The notes beneath the pieces were generated by a model. The model saw nothing but the letters and a program-made list of their open reading frames with translations, did no database searches and had not been told where the DNA came from. DNA of 64,000 nt from Thermodesulforhabdus norvegica (GTDB lineage: Bacteria > Desulfobacterota > Syntrophobacteria > Syntrophobacterales > Thermodesulforhabdaceae): contig NZ_FOUU01000006.1 of assembly GCF_900114975.1 (NCBI RefSeq), positions 1 to 64,000 on the forward strand, given 5' to 3'. Below, one piece after another: positions 1 to 6,607 of this stretch (position 1 is its first letter; every line of letters begins with the position of its first letter). A program made the position numbers and the translations under genes.

Positions 1-285
1 CTTTTTCTTGTTTACTATGAGGCCCATACGTCGGCGGAGCATGACGGTGATCCGTCGATAACCATAACGGGGATAACGTTGGATCAGCTGGTAAATGGCC
101 TGTTCGACCTCGCGGTCAACTGTTACCGGTTTGCGCTTTCGAGGCTTGTACTGAACCGTTGACCAGGGCACCCCTAACCATTCGGCAACTTTTCGCAAGC
201 TGACCTTATGGCCCTGGGCCTCAAGCTCCGTTTTCACTCGCAGCACGAGCTCTCTTCCTCGCTGAGAATAGCTTCGGCTTTTTTT
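1..285 (-). CDS. IS3 transposase OrfB, N-terminal part (truncated by window edge)
   Basis: In the -1 frame relative to orfA, starting at the A7 slippery run, translation stays open to base 1. It contains LRKVAEWLGVPWSTVQY and the IS3 OrfB hallmark RYPRYGYRRIT (the HTH_21 region). The DDE integrase core would lie outside the window. IS3 transposases are normally made as OrfA-OrfB fusions by -1 frameshifting, and the frame relation seen here is exactly that. The in-frame stop in orfA would prevent a full-length fusion unless an internal start is used. Confidence 0.75.
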
Positions 286-569
286 AAAACATCGATCTGC
301 AGCACCAGTTCACCGATCTTTTCCCTGTGCCGCTTGAGCTCCTTCTGGTAAACCGCCTCCATGGATTTCGGATTGACCTTGAGGGCCTGTGTGCCGAACT
401 CAATGAACGTATCGATCCATTGCTGGATCTCGCTCTGCTTCAGATCGTGCTCGCGCGCCACGTCCACGATGGTCTTGTGACCCTTGAGGACCTCCAGCAC
501 GATCTCCCTTTTACGATTGGCTGTCCATCATCTTTGGATACGAAACGGCTTGACGACTTTCCCTTCCAT
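234..569 (-). pseudogene. IS3 transposase OrfA with in-frame stop
   Basis: This is the helix-turn-helix protein of an IS3 element, which recognises the element ends. The best start is the ATG at 569, behind a purine-rich GGAAAGGGGGAG ribosome site. Reading from there, codon 14 is TGA (528-530), and the same frame then continues as RKREIVLEVLKGHKTIVDVA, a typical OrfA HTH region, followed by a leucine-rich coiled segment ending at 234. An internal GTG at 500 could give a shortened 88-residue product that lacks the very N-terminus. The in-frame stop reads as a nonsense mutation, for example CGA to TGA. The A7 run near the 3' end would shift ribosomes into orfB. Confidence 0.75.
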
Positions 570-632
570 CACGCTCCCCCTTTCCAGAACCAGATTTACC
601 TCTTATTACTGGTCCAGTCCAGTTGGGGGTCA

Positions 633-933
633 CTATAGGGGGGCAGTAGTTGTATTTTACGCGCAGTTGAGGCGAGCATAACGGCTTTGGTATCTTTGCA
701 AAGATAAACGTAAAGAAAAGAAGGGAATGGAGAGAGAAGGAAACAGAAGTTAAATAGAATTGCTTTCCCTATTACCTGCCTTGCTGCCTAATCCCAAGTA
801 AATACGCATTTTTCGAATCGGGCTAGGCGCTCATTGCAGCCGGGGAAAAACACGACGTCAACTCATCAAGGCCCTGCAGAAGGCCGCCGGTAAGGAACTG
901 GCTGAGAAGGCAAAACACGAAAGGGGAGAACTC
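633..933. other. Intergenic remnant between IS element and last cassette
   Basis: No convincing gene. On the plus strand a short open frame (about 802-939) ends with GKTRRQLIKALQKAAGKELA, a charged helical tail whose TAA stop lies inside the attC box at 934-940. It could be the remains of a gene, but it has no start and no recognisable family. The rest is low-complexity purine-rich DNA. If the cassette array once continued, this segment is the beginning of a fifth cassette cut off by the IS element. Confidence 0.35.
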
Positions 934-1014
934 GATTAACGACCCGCGTCAGCCGCCGCGAAGCAAGGGAGCAAAGCAACCGAGTGGAGCGGTCGGCTGC
1001 ACGGGATGTTAGGC
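934..1014 (-). other. attC recombination site of cassette 4
   Basis: Read on the minus strand, the site runs from R'' GCCTAAC (1008-1014) to R' GTTAATC (934-940). Inside, CCCGTGCAGCCG pairs with CGGCTGACGCGGG, leaving unpaired bases as expected for attC extrahelical bases. Length is 81 bp. The gene of cassette 4 stops one base before it. Confidence 0.85.
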
Positions 1015-1015
1015 G

Positions 1016-1585
1016 TTAAGCCGGCTCCCTTTCTAGCTCCAATGGCGGTCGGAAGATTCTGCTTAAGAGGAATACTTCTTCGGCCTTCTTGTTTAGCGAG
1101 ATGTAAACCTCCATAGGATTTTCCGCTATTTGCCTAAACAAATCTTCTACGCGCATTTCAGTAATTTCTAATCCAATCCAACACTCAACCAAACCTTGAG
1201 CAAACGGTCCCCACCTAAAATACCGTTCAACCTCACCGTTCTTAATTTCTTCGGCGGGCACAAAGCGGCAATGATAAAGGGCAACTTCCTGCAGACGTAA
1301 GTCGGTAAAATCCGGTAAGCAGTAAAATATCCATCTTGCTTGCCCTATCATCTCTTGTTGATGTAGAGTAATATTGAACCGGGGATGAGAGGCTTCGGTT
1401 AATGGCCTTTTGAATTGGAGTCCTACTATTTTGTTACCCACAACTAAAACTCTATCCACCGGACAAAGTCTCTCTTTAACATGACCGATGGAATATGTCA
1501 ATACTCTGTAGCCAAGACGCCGGAAGTATTCCTTGATGTTTAACAAAACCCACTCGATGTAGTTGTTTTCGGTCGGGATCGCCAT
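1016..1585 (-). CDS. Integron cassette 4 protein of unknown function
   Basis: A protein of about 189 residues that I do not recognise. The ATG at 1585 is preferred, but a GTG at 1594 is possible and neither has a strong ribosome site, which is common for cassette genes. The sequence starts with a region rich in aromatic and basic residues (WVLLNIKEYFRRLGYRV), then contains CPVDRVLVVGNKIVGLQFKR, whose D-(12)-QFK arrangement could be a degenerate nuclease-fold D...QxK strand pair. I treat that as speculation. No signal peptide or membrane segment. The stop codon abuts attC (934-1014), and the upstream attC (1612-1681) is 27 bp before the start, so it fills its cassette completely. Confidence 0.75.
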   Translation of the reverse strand: MAIPTENNYIEWVLLNIKEYFRRLGYRVLTYSIGHVKERLCPVDRVLVVGNKIVGLQFKRPLTEASHPRFNITLHQQEMIGQARWIFYCLPDFTDLRLQEVALYHCRFVPAEEIKNGEVERYFRWGPFAQGLVECWIGLEITEMRVEDLFRQIAENPMEVYISLNKKAEEVFLLSRIFRPPLELEREPA

Positions 1586-1611
1586 AGGAGTCACTCGCTT
1601 TGCGTGAATAC

Positions 1612-1681
1612 GCCTAACGGCCTGCGCTTCAGCTGGCCGCGAAGCGCAGCTGAGCGGGTCAGCTGAAAGCGCTTGTTAGGC
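1612..1681 (-). other. attC recombination site of cassette 3
   Basis: This is the clearest site of the array, 70 bp long. On the minus strand R'' is GCCTAAC (1675-1681) and R' is GTTAGGC (1612-1618). The arm GCGCTTTCAGCTG pairs with CAGCTGAAGCGC with one extra unpaired T, the classic extrahelical base that sets attC strand choice. Confidence 0.93.
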
Positions 1682-1726
1682 CACCCCCTCTCTGGCAAAC
1701 ACATATTCTTCTCACGCTTAAATACT

Positions 1727-2317
1727 CTACAGCGTTTCTAATCCGCTCGTTTCATCCGACAATCCTGTAAGGAAGATCAACATCTCCGCCTGTCTGGTTT
1801 GGCCCATCTCCTTGGCTTGAGGAGTATAGAGCCTGTCAGGCAACTCTCGACTAAACCGTTCGATCAGCTTAACCGCACTAGCCAAATCAGGTGTCCAATC
1901 GTCAAGCCCCACAATCGAAAGCAACCGCGCAATACCAACCCATCCCATAAATTCCAATGTGTCAGCATCGTGGAAGAGGATCACCTCGTTGCGGTCCACC
2001 GGATCCACGTAAAACATATGCCCCCGAATGATCTCTTTCACCAATGGTGTTTTTTCCATAGGAAAACCAACTGAAGCGAGTATCTCATCCGCAATCAGAG
2101 CTGATCTTTCGGCATGATCCACTCCTGATTGCTTGTAAGGTTCAAACGCGCCGATATCGTGTAGATAGGCCGCGGCAAAGAGACACTCCTCATCGACTTT
2201 CATTCCCTGTAACTCGGCTAAGTGCAATGATAACTCGTAGACTCGCTTGAAATGTGACACTCCCCAAGCGGGGTGCTCAAACTTCTCAACAAAAGAAAGA
2301 ATCTCTTGCTTCCACAT
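1727..2317 (-). CDS. HD-domain hydrolase (integron cassette 3)
   Basis: A 196-residue cytoplasmic protein with the metal-binding HD signature: an early histidine (HFKRVYELSLHLA), then YLHDIGAF, a later conserved H (IRGHMFY) and a final D (LFHDADTLEFMG). HD proteins hydrolyse phosphate esters, usually of nucleotides or second messengers. The substrate cannot be told here. I start at the ATG at 2317 because GAGGGG lies about 10 bases upstream, although a GTG at 2335 is in frame. It is the only gene of its cassette, between attC sites 2389-2457 and 1612-1681. Similar small HD proteins are frequent integron cargo. Confidence 0.85.
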   Translation of the reverse strand: MWKQEILSFVEKFEHPAWGVSHFKRVYELSLHLAELQGMKVDEECLFAAAYLHDIGAFEPYKQSGVDHAERSALIADEILASVGFPMEKTPLVKEIIRGHMFYVDPVDRNEVILFHDADTLEFMGWVGIARLLSIVGLDDWTPDLASAVKLIERFSRELPDRLYTPQAKEMGQTRQAEMLIFLTGLSDETSGLETL

Positions 2318-2388
2318 TCGCTGTAATCCCCTCACCTAGACAAATGATGTCTACTTAGCCGATGAAACTGACCAACGCCAAATGGGCG

Positions 2389-2457
2389 GCCTAACATTGA
2401 ACTCACCTGACCGAAAATGCGATAGCATTTTCGGTCAAGTGTAGCGGTTCGTTATAG
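2389..2457 (-). other. attC recombination site of cassette 2
   Basis: The 69 bp site has, on the minus strand, R'' CTATAAC (2451-2457) and R' GTTAGGC (2389-2395). A long near-perfect stem forms from TTGACCGAAAATGC and GCATTTTCGGTCAG with a TATC loop, extended by weaker outer pairing. The stop codon TAA of the cassette 2 gene lies inside the R'' box, so gene and site overlap. Confidence 0.88.
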
Positions 2458-3345
2458 TTTTACTTCTCTATCTTGAATTAAAATTAAAAGCATAGGCATT
2501 CCACCTTCACCATTTTTTACCATTTTACTATAATTGTTGTAATCATTAAAATCGTTGAATTCATTCACTATACTCATTAATGAATTTAAATTTGACCCTC
2601 TTCTTTGTCCTTTAATCAAGGATTTACTCGTAACATGAATTAAGTCCCATATAATTGCACTCCAATTTTGACATCTGTATGGTTGTTTGCTAAACCTTAA
2701 AGTAGTATTTCCAAGTAAAGTCCAAAGAAAGGTGGTGGACCAAGTTGTAGTGACATTAGCATCCCAAGGAATAAAAATAACTTGAGGTTCGATATGCTCC
2801 CATAGTATCAAATATTTAAGTGCCCTACTCCTATTATTCCAATAATAAGGCCAATATCGTTCTGGATTATGTGGACAACATAATGAAGTAGAGTACAAAT
2901 TTGATGGAAACTTGAATGAGCGATCATTATCATATAATTATTCTTTTTGACATAAATTATCGATTTTAAAATGTTTTTTTGCTTGTGCAATAAAAGCACT
3001 ATTAATAATGGGTTTCTTACTTATATCAAATAAAATAAATATTACTAACAAATCGCCCAATTCACATTTATTAAATCGCACATTTGATAATCTGGTAACT
3101 TGTGGCTTTTGGTGTACATATATAGATGCAAATTTAACTATAAAGCCATTTTTACTTAAAATGGGTGCTAATTTTTGATTTAAAAAATCAATTCCTACAT
3201 TTCTTTGTAATAAGTATTGTCTTATTATTTCTTGTTCTTCTTTTGAGAGATCAATACCAGTCCATGAATGAATTGCTGCATTTAAAATATCTTCTTTGTG
3301 TTGAAGACATATTGCTTGAAAATTTTTATATCGATCTCTCCACAT
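2452..3345 (-). pseudogene. Cassette 2 protein with nuclease-like motif, interrupted by in-frame TAA
   Basis: One reading frame of 298 codons fills cassette 2, broken by a single TAA at 2938-2940 (codon 136). The frame resumes without shift (LYDNDRSFKFPSNLYSTSL), so this is one gene rather than two. The N-terminal part carries CELGDLLVIF (E95, D98) followed by FIAQAKKH (Q121, K123), which resembles the D...QxK catalytic layout of PD-(D/E)xK nucleases. That is an inference from the motif only. The second part is rich in Trp and Tyr (RYWPYYW). AT-rich composition marks it as acquired. If the stop is real in the living genome, only the N-terminal 135 residues are made. They still include the putative catalytic core. 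Confidence 0.7.
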
Positions 3346-3349
3346 TTCT

Positions 3350-3434
3350 CTATAACCTCCAGGGTCACTTGCCGCTATGGAGCAAGGCCGACGGCCGCAG
3401 CGGAATAGCGGTCAAGTGCACCCATTTGTTCGAC
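3350..3434 (-). other. attC recombination site of cassette 1
   Basis: The 85 bp site reads, on the minus strand, R'' GTCGAAC (3428-3434) and R' GTTATAG (3350-3356). GGGTGCACTTGACCGCTAT pairs with ATAGCGGCAAGTGACCC, leaving G/C and A bases unpaired. The boxes depart from the GTTRRRY consensus, but the pairing and the match to the junction at 4629-4635 support the call. Confidence 0.85.
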
Positions 3435-4181
3435 TCATATAATTGGATTATTCAACCTTTTTACCCGCGAATCCTGACCAAGTAAATTAAAGTTTCCCGC
3501 ATGTAATCCTAATATAATGTTCATAGGATATGCGGCCATCAGCCCATCAACCATTTTAAGATGTAATGCCCTAGCTGAACCTCCAACAAACAGTGCTGGT
3601 GCAAGATGCTTACCATCTTCATTTATTAACTTATAGATATCACAACTTTCATACCAGTAGTGACCGGCAATCAAAGTGCCAAGAAAAGAAACTAGTAATT
3701 CATGGAAAGGGACTAAGCTTTTACATTCATGTGCTGCTATTATTCTTTCTGATGGCACAAAGAAAAAACGTCTCTTTCCTGATGCATAATCTGCGTCTTT
3801 GATATTTAAAATTTCTTCGTCTTTAGGTATGACAACTATATCTGGAGTAAAATATATATATTCGCCAACATGAGATTTAATCCTAACCTGCTGTCGAATT
3901 TCTATGACTTCGTCGTCACATGACATCTCCATATAAGAAAAATTTTCAGGATTTCCATTAGGTGTAGTCAAGTATCTGAATGAATTATCGGCATCTAAGT
4001 TTTGTGGCACTCCACTAAACCTATTTTCCTCATAAAATTGAACTAGGGCTAAAAAACAGCCAATTTCAAAATAAGCTGACAAGGCTCTATCAGTTTTAGA
4101 ATATACAGTACCAAATTCGTTTGAAAATTCTCGTATCTTCTTCTTTACTTTATTTAGCCAGACTAAATCACTCGAATTCAT
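3435..4181 (-). CDS. Putative PD-(D/E)xK nuclease-fold protein (cassette 1, second gene)
   Basis: A 248-residue protein from the ATG at 4181. It has a candidate nuclease core: E39 in the first helix (AYFEIGCF), then YFTPDIVVIP with P113-D114, then AAHECKS with E152 and K154. That E...PD...ExK order is the hallmark of restriction-endonuclease-like folds, but the family is not recognised and activity is inferred. Its start overlaps the end of the upstream open frame by 14 bases, so the two were translated together. Its stop abuts the attC R'' box. Two-gene, AT-rich integron cassettes with nuclease-like products are reminiscent of phage-defence cargo. Confidence 0.7.
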   Translation of the reverse strand: MNSSDLVWLNKVKKKIREFSNEFGTVYSKTDRALSAYFEIGCFLALVQFYEENRFSGVPQNLDADNSFRYLTTPNGNPENFSYMEMSCDDEVIEIRQQVRIKSHVGEYIYFTPDIVVIPKDEEILNIKDADYASGKRRFFFVPSERIIAAHECKSLVPFHELLVSFLGTLIAGHYWYESCDIYKLINEDGKHLAPALFVGGSARALHLKMVDGLMAAYPMNIILGLHAGNFNLLGQDSRVKRLNNPII

Positions 4182-4620
4182 TGTCTGCCTCTTCCCAGGG
4201 TCTAGCTAATCGGTAAAGTAAATCCTGATAATGATTTGCCTGCAAAGCCCAAAAGTCGATATTTAGTTCTGCTATAATTTCTTCGAATTTATTGTGACAC
4301 TTTTGTATCTATTTTATATCGTCACTAGTTATCAATAAGCGCCCAAATTTTATACGTGAATTTGTAATGAGACCTGACTTTGAGTTGCTAAATGTAGAGC
4401 TCGATAATGGCCCCAATACTACCTGATAAAAAGCATTTAAGGCACAAACGATATTGATCTTTTGAAGAGACCAACCTTTCTTTTCAGCCAACAACCAAAA
4501 ACGATGTTGCTTCTGAGCAAGGTAGCTAATTCCCCGTGCTAGATTTTCGTATCTGGAATTCAAAGCATATCGAATCTTAGTATTAAGATTCTTACACAGA
4601 ATGTTTAGTAGTTCATTCAT
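4168..4620 (-). pseudogene. Cassette 1 first gene, unknown function, in-frame TAG
   Basis: From the ATG at 4620 a frame runs 103 codons to a TAG (4309-4311) and then continues in the same frame (IQKCHNKFEEIIAELNIDFW) to a TGA at 4168-4170 that overlaps the start of the nuclease-like gene. Total is about 149 residues plus the stop. The continuation has the look of coding sequence and explains an otherwise empty 128-bp gap, so I read the TAG as a nonsense mutation. The N-terminal part is helical and basic with no recognised domain. The start codon lies 8 bp inside the first cassette junction box. Confidence 0.65.
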
Positions 4621-4830
4621 TTTTCAATGTCGAACTTTTTATTCTACCCAAAATCTCCATTACGCCCGAAAAACATATTTCCTGCCGATAATTTTTTATC
4701 TATCCTGGAAGTCTCTGTAAAGCAGAAATCGGACGGGAAGGGAAATTTTTTGACTCGAATCTACGAAATGATTGTCATAATCATCATATTACATATGTTA
4801 TAGGGATTGTGTTCAACCTGGAGCCTGAAT
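4621..4830. promoter_or_regulatory. Candidate attI and divergent promoter region
   Basis: The box GTTCGAC on the minus strand (4629-4635) is the junction between attI and cassette 1, because its reverse complement is the R'' box of that cassette's attC. The 195 bp from there to the integrase start are AT-rich and without a gene. This is where attI1-like integrase binding sites, the integrase promoter and the cassette promoter would lie. A TTGACT at 4749-4754 on the plus strand could be the -35 of the integrase promoter, but no good -10 is evident. Confidence 0.55.
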
Positions 4831-5700
4831 ATGAGTGGAGTTGACGAGAAGTTGCAGATCATACTGGAAGGTTAATTCACCTTCTTGAGGGAAAAGAGGT
4901 TGGCCCTGCCGAAGCATCAGCCGCACTTGGTGCAGTAGGTGGCAGCAGTTCCTGTTATTTGCCAGAAAGCACAAAGACTAAACCTTTGAGCAAACACCGG
5001 ATTTTCTCCTGACCGCACTAAATCAGCGCACCGGCGTCAATCCGTGGCAGATCCAGCAGGCTGCTAATGCCATCCGCATTTACCGGAATCACTGTCGTGG
5101 GGGAACTGGGCCTAAAGATGATATACAGAAGGTTGTCGGCAGTTCCGACAGTGAAGAGACGTTGATCGGCAGGATGCGCGAGGTAACTCGATTGCGACGC
5201 TACGCAAAAGCACGGAGAAAACATATCTGCATTGGACGCCGAGATTTCTGCGTACCGCAAGCACTCCGGGCTTACTGGTGGGCCTGCTGCGTCCGATGTG
5301 AAGGCGTTTCTTACGCGCCTGGCAATGGTAGAGAACGTGGGCGTATAGACGCAGAATCAGGCATTCATTGTATTGCCTTTTCTTTTCAGGGCCAAGCGAA
5401 GGGTGGAGGCGTCCAGACGGTATTGTCCGCCGGCAAGGTTCAGGTGTTGCTAGAAGCTTTCGAGCCCGATTACAAGTTGATAGTGAAGCTGCTTTGCGGA
5501 AACGGTTTGTGCTTGATGGAGTTGCTTCGTCTCCGGATTAAGGATATCTACTCAGATGTTGGTCTGACAACCGTGCTAAACGGTAAGGTAGACAAGGATC
5601 AAACGGCTCTATTGCTCCAATCTTTGTGCAAAGAACTGCATGTCCATACGGAAAAAGTGAGCAAACGGCATAAGACGGGCCTGGCCGATAGTTGCAAATA
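4831..5700 (+). pseudogene. intI: Integron integrase IntI, heavily decayed and truncated
   Basis: This is a tyrosine recombinase of the integron type that would have inserted and excised cassettes. Similarity continues through all three plus frames: KHQPHLVQ, then FEQTPDFLLTALNQRTG and WQIQQAANAIRIYR (SAM-like N-terminal DNA-binding domain), TEKTYLHWTPRFLR, SDVKAFLTRLAMVENVGV then a stop then TQNQAF, and finally KLLCGNGLCLMELLRLRIKD. At least four frameshifts and several stops are needed to join them. In the last block the catalytic arginine of the GLRLME motif is Cys (codon 5510-5512). The sequence ends near LHVHTEKVSKRHKTGLADSC, before the H-x-x-R and tyrosine motifs. It faces the cassettes, as usual for integrons. 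Confidence 0.88.
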
Positions 5701-5756
5701 ATTATCGATGTAGTTATTTTTAGAAAACAAAGGTGAAAATTCGAAGGAGGCTTCTC

Positions 5757-5951
5757 ATGAAAGTAAAAATAGATTACGAGCTTTGCATGGGAGATCGTAA
5801 TTGTAATTCCCTCTGCCCCGAAGTGTTCGGCTTTGACGAAGATAAGCTAAGGGCGGTCGTTTTGGTAGAAGAGGTTCCCACACATCTGGAAGATACGGTT
5901 CGCCGGGCCGCCCGAGAATGCGGAGCCAGTGCCATAATCATCGAAGAATAA
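5757..5951 (+). CDS. Small single-cluster ferredoxin
   Basis: A 64-residue electron carrier. Cluster ligands are seen as CMGDRNCNSLCP near residue 10-21 with a distal CGAS cysteine. The second position of the usual CxxCxxCxxxCP motif is aspartate. Ferredoxins with Asp there, known from Pyrococcus, hold a [4Fe-4S] cluster that easily becomes [3Fe-4S]. The start at 5757 follows an AAGGAGG site, and an upstream in-frame ATG at 5733 lacks one. It precedes a nitroreductase by 11 bp and probably shares its transcript, so it may deliver electrons to that flavoprotein. It is the first intact gene after the dead integrase. Confidence 0.88.
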   Translation: MKVKIDYELCMGDRNCNSLCPEVFGFDEDKLRAVVLVEEVPTHLEDTVRRAARECGASAIIIEE

Positions 5952-5962
5952 GGGGGTTATAC

Positions 5963-6595
5963 ATGGATGCTCTGAAAGCCATAACCGAACGTAGGGCCAT
6001 AAACTTCTTCGACCCCGGTAGAAACGTTCCCGAAGAGACCTTACAAAAAATCATCGAAACGGCAAACCTCGCCCCCTCATCCTTCAACCTCCAGCCCTGG
6101 CATATAATAGTCGTTCGGGATGCCGAAAAGAAAAAGATACTCAGGCAGTGCGCCATGAACCAGCCAAAAGTAGAGGAAGCCCCCGTTGTTTTGATAGTCG
6201 TGGCGGATCCTTATGCCGTTGAGGAGCATCTGGAAAGAGTTCTCGAAGATCGGCTCAAAAAGGGATATCTGACCGATGAAGGTCAGAAAGAAGCAGTCCG
6301 AAAGGCCGTAAAAAAACTCTACGGTGAGCCCGATTCAAAGAAACGAATCATATTCGCCACAAAAAATACGGCCTTCTTCGCAATGACTCTGATGATAGCC
6401 GCCAGGGCCTTCGGGCTGGAAACCCATCCCATGGATGGATTTGACGAAGATTGTGTAAAGAAAGAATTCGCAGTTCCGGAAGATAAGATAATTCCTTGTC
6501 TTATCGCCATGGGATACCCAAAACCCGATCTTAAGCTGTTGGAACGACCGATGAGACGCCCTGTTAACGAGTTTATTCACGATGACCTATGGTAG
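5963..6595 (+). CDS. Nitroreductase-family flavoprotein
   Basis: A 210-residue cytoplasmic FMN protein of the nitroreductase superfamily, which catalyses two-electron reductions with flavin. Evidence is the N-terminal RRAINFFDPGRNVPEE followed by PSSFNLQPWHIIVV, the FMN phosphate and isoalloxazine contacts, and the late GLETHPMDGFDEDCVKKEF region with the C-terminal ALIAMGYP-like strand (CLIAMGYPKPD). The start at 5963 is preceded by AGGGGG. It is paired with the upstream ferredoxin, suggesting ferredoxin rather than NAD(P)H as donor, which is an inference. Its substrate is unknown. It converges with the TRAP transporter genes, 12 bp away. Confidence 0.88.
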   Translation: MDALKAITERRAINFFDPGRNVPEETLQKIIETANLAPSSFNLQPWHIIVVRDAEKKKILRQCAMNQPKVEEAPVVLIVVADPYAVEEHLERVLEDRLKKGYLTDEGQKEAVRKAVKKLYGEPDSKKRIIFATKNTAFFAMTLMIAARAFGLETHPMDGFDEDCVKKEFAVPEDKIIPCLIAMGYPKPDLKLLERPMRRPVNEFIHDDLW

Positions 6596-6607
6596 AGGCT
6601 TGCAGGT

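Larger units (their letters stand above)
1..632 (-). mobile_element. IS3-family insertion sequence, partial (one end outside window)
   Basis: The minus strand carries an IS3-type orfA followed by orfB in the -1 frame, joined at an A7 run (279-285) that fits the usual programmed frameshift site. The outer end reads TGACCCCCAACTGGACTGG on the minus strand starting at 632, which matches the TG...CCCC terminal pattern of IS3-group inverted repeats. The other end lies beyond base 1. The element sits just outside the last detectable integron cassette and may have removed further cassettes. An in-frame stop in orfA suggests the copy is not active. Confidence 0.85.
934..5700 (-). mobile_element. Decayed chromosomal integron with four-cassette array
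   Basis: An integrase pseudogene on the plus strand (4831-5700) is followed, in the opposite direction, by cassettes on the minus strand. Each cassette gene ends 0-45 bp before an attC site of 69-85 bp. The junction boxes read in array order (minus strand) are GTTCGAC (4629-4635), GTTATAG (3350-3356), GTTAGGC (2389-2395), GTTAGGC (1612-1618) and GTTAATC (934-940). The R'' box of each cassette's own attC is the reverse complement of that cassette's 5' junction box in all four cases: GTCGAAC, CTATAAC, GCCTAAC, GCCTAAC. That rule follows from excision and insertion of circular cassettes and is very unlikely by chance. Base composition is clearly more AT-rich at 2450-4830 than in the surrounding genome. 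Confidence 0.9.

Noticed and set aside
802-939. Gene remnant on the plus strand beside the IS element
   Set aside because: Only a short helical tail without a start or known family; recorded as a possibility in the intergenic entry but not called as a gene.
2452-3345. Two independent small genes in cassette 2
   Set aside because: They share one frame, separated by a single TAA, and the intervening codons look coding; one interrupted gene explains it better.
5162-5701. Intact 179-residue protein on the plus strand
   Set aside because: Its first part is in the wrong frame for integrase; only the last 80 residues match IntI, with the rest of IntI found in other frames.
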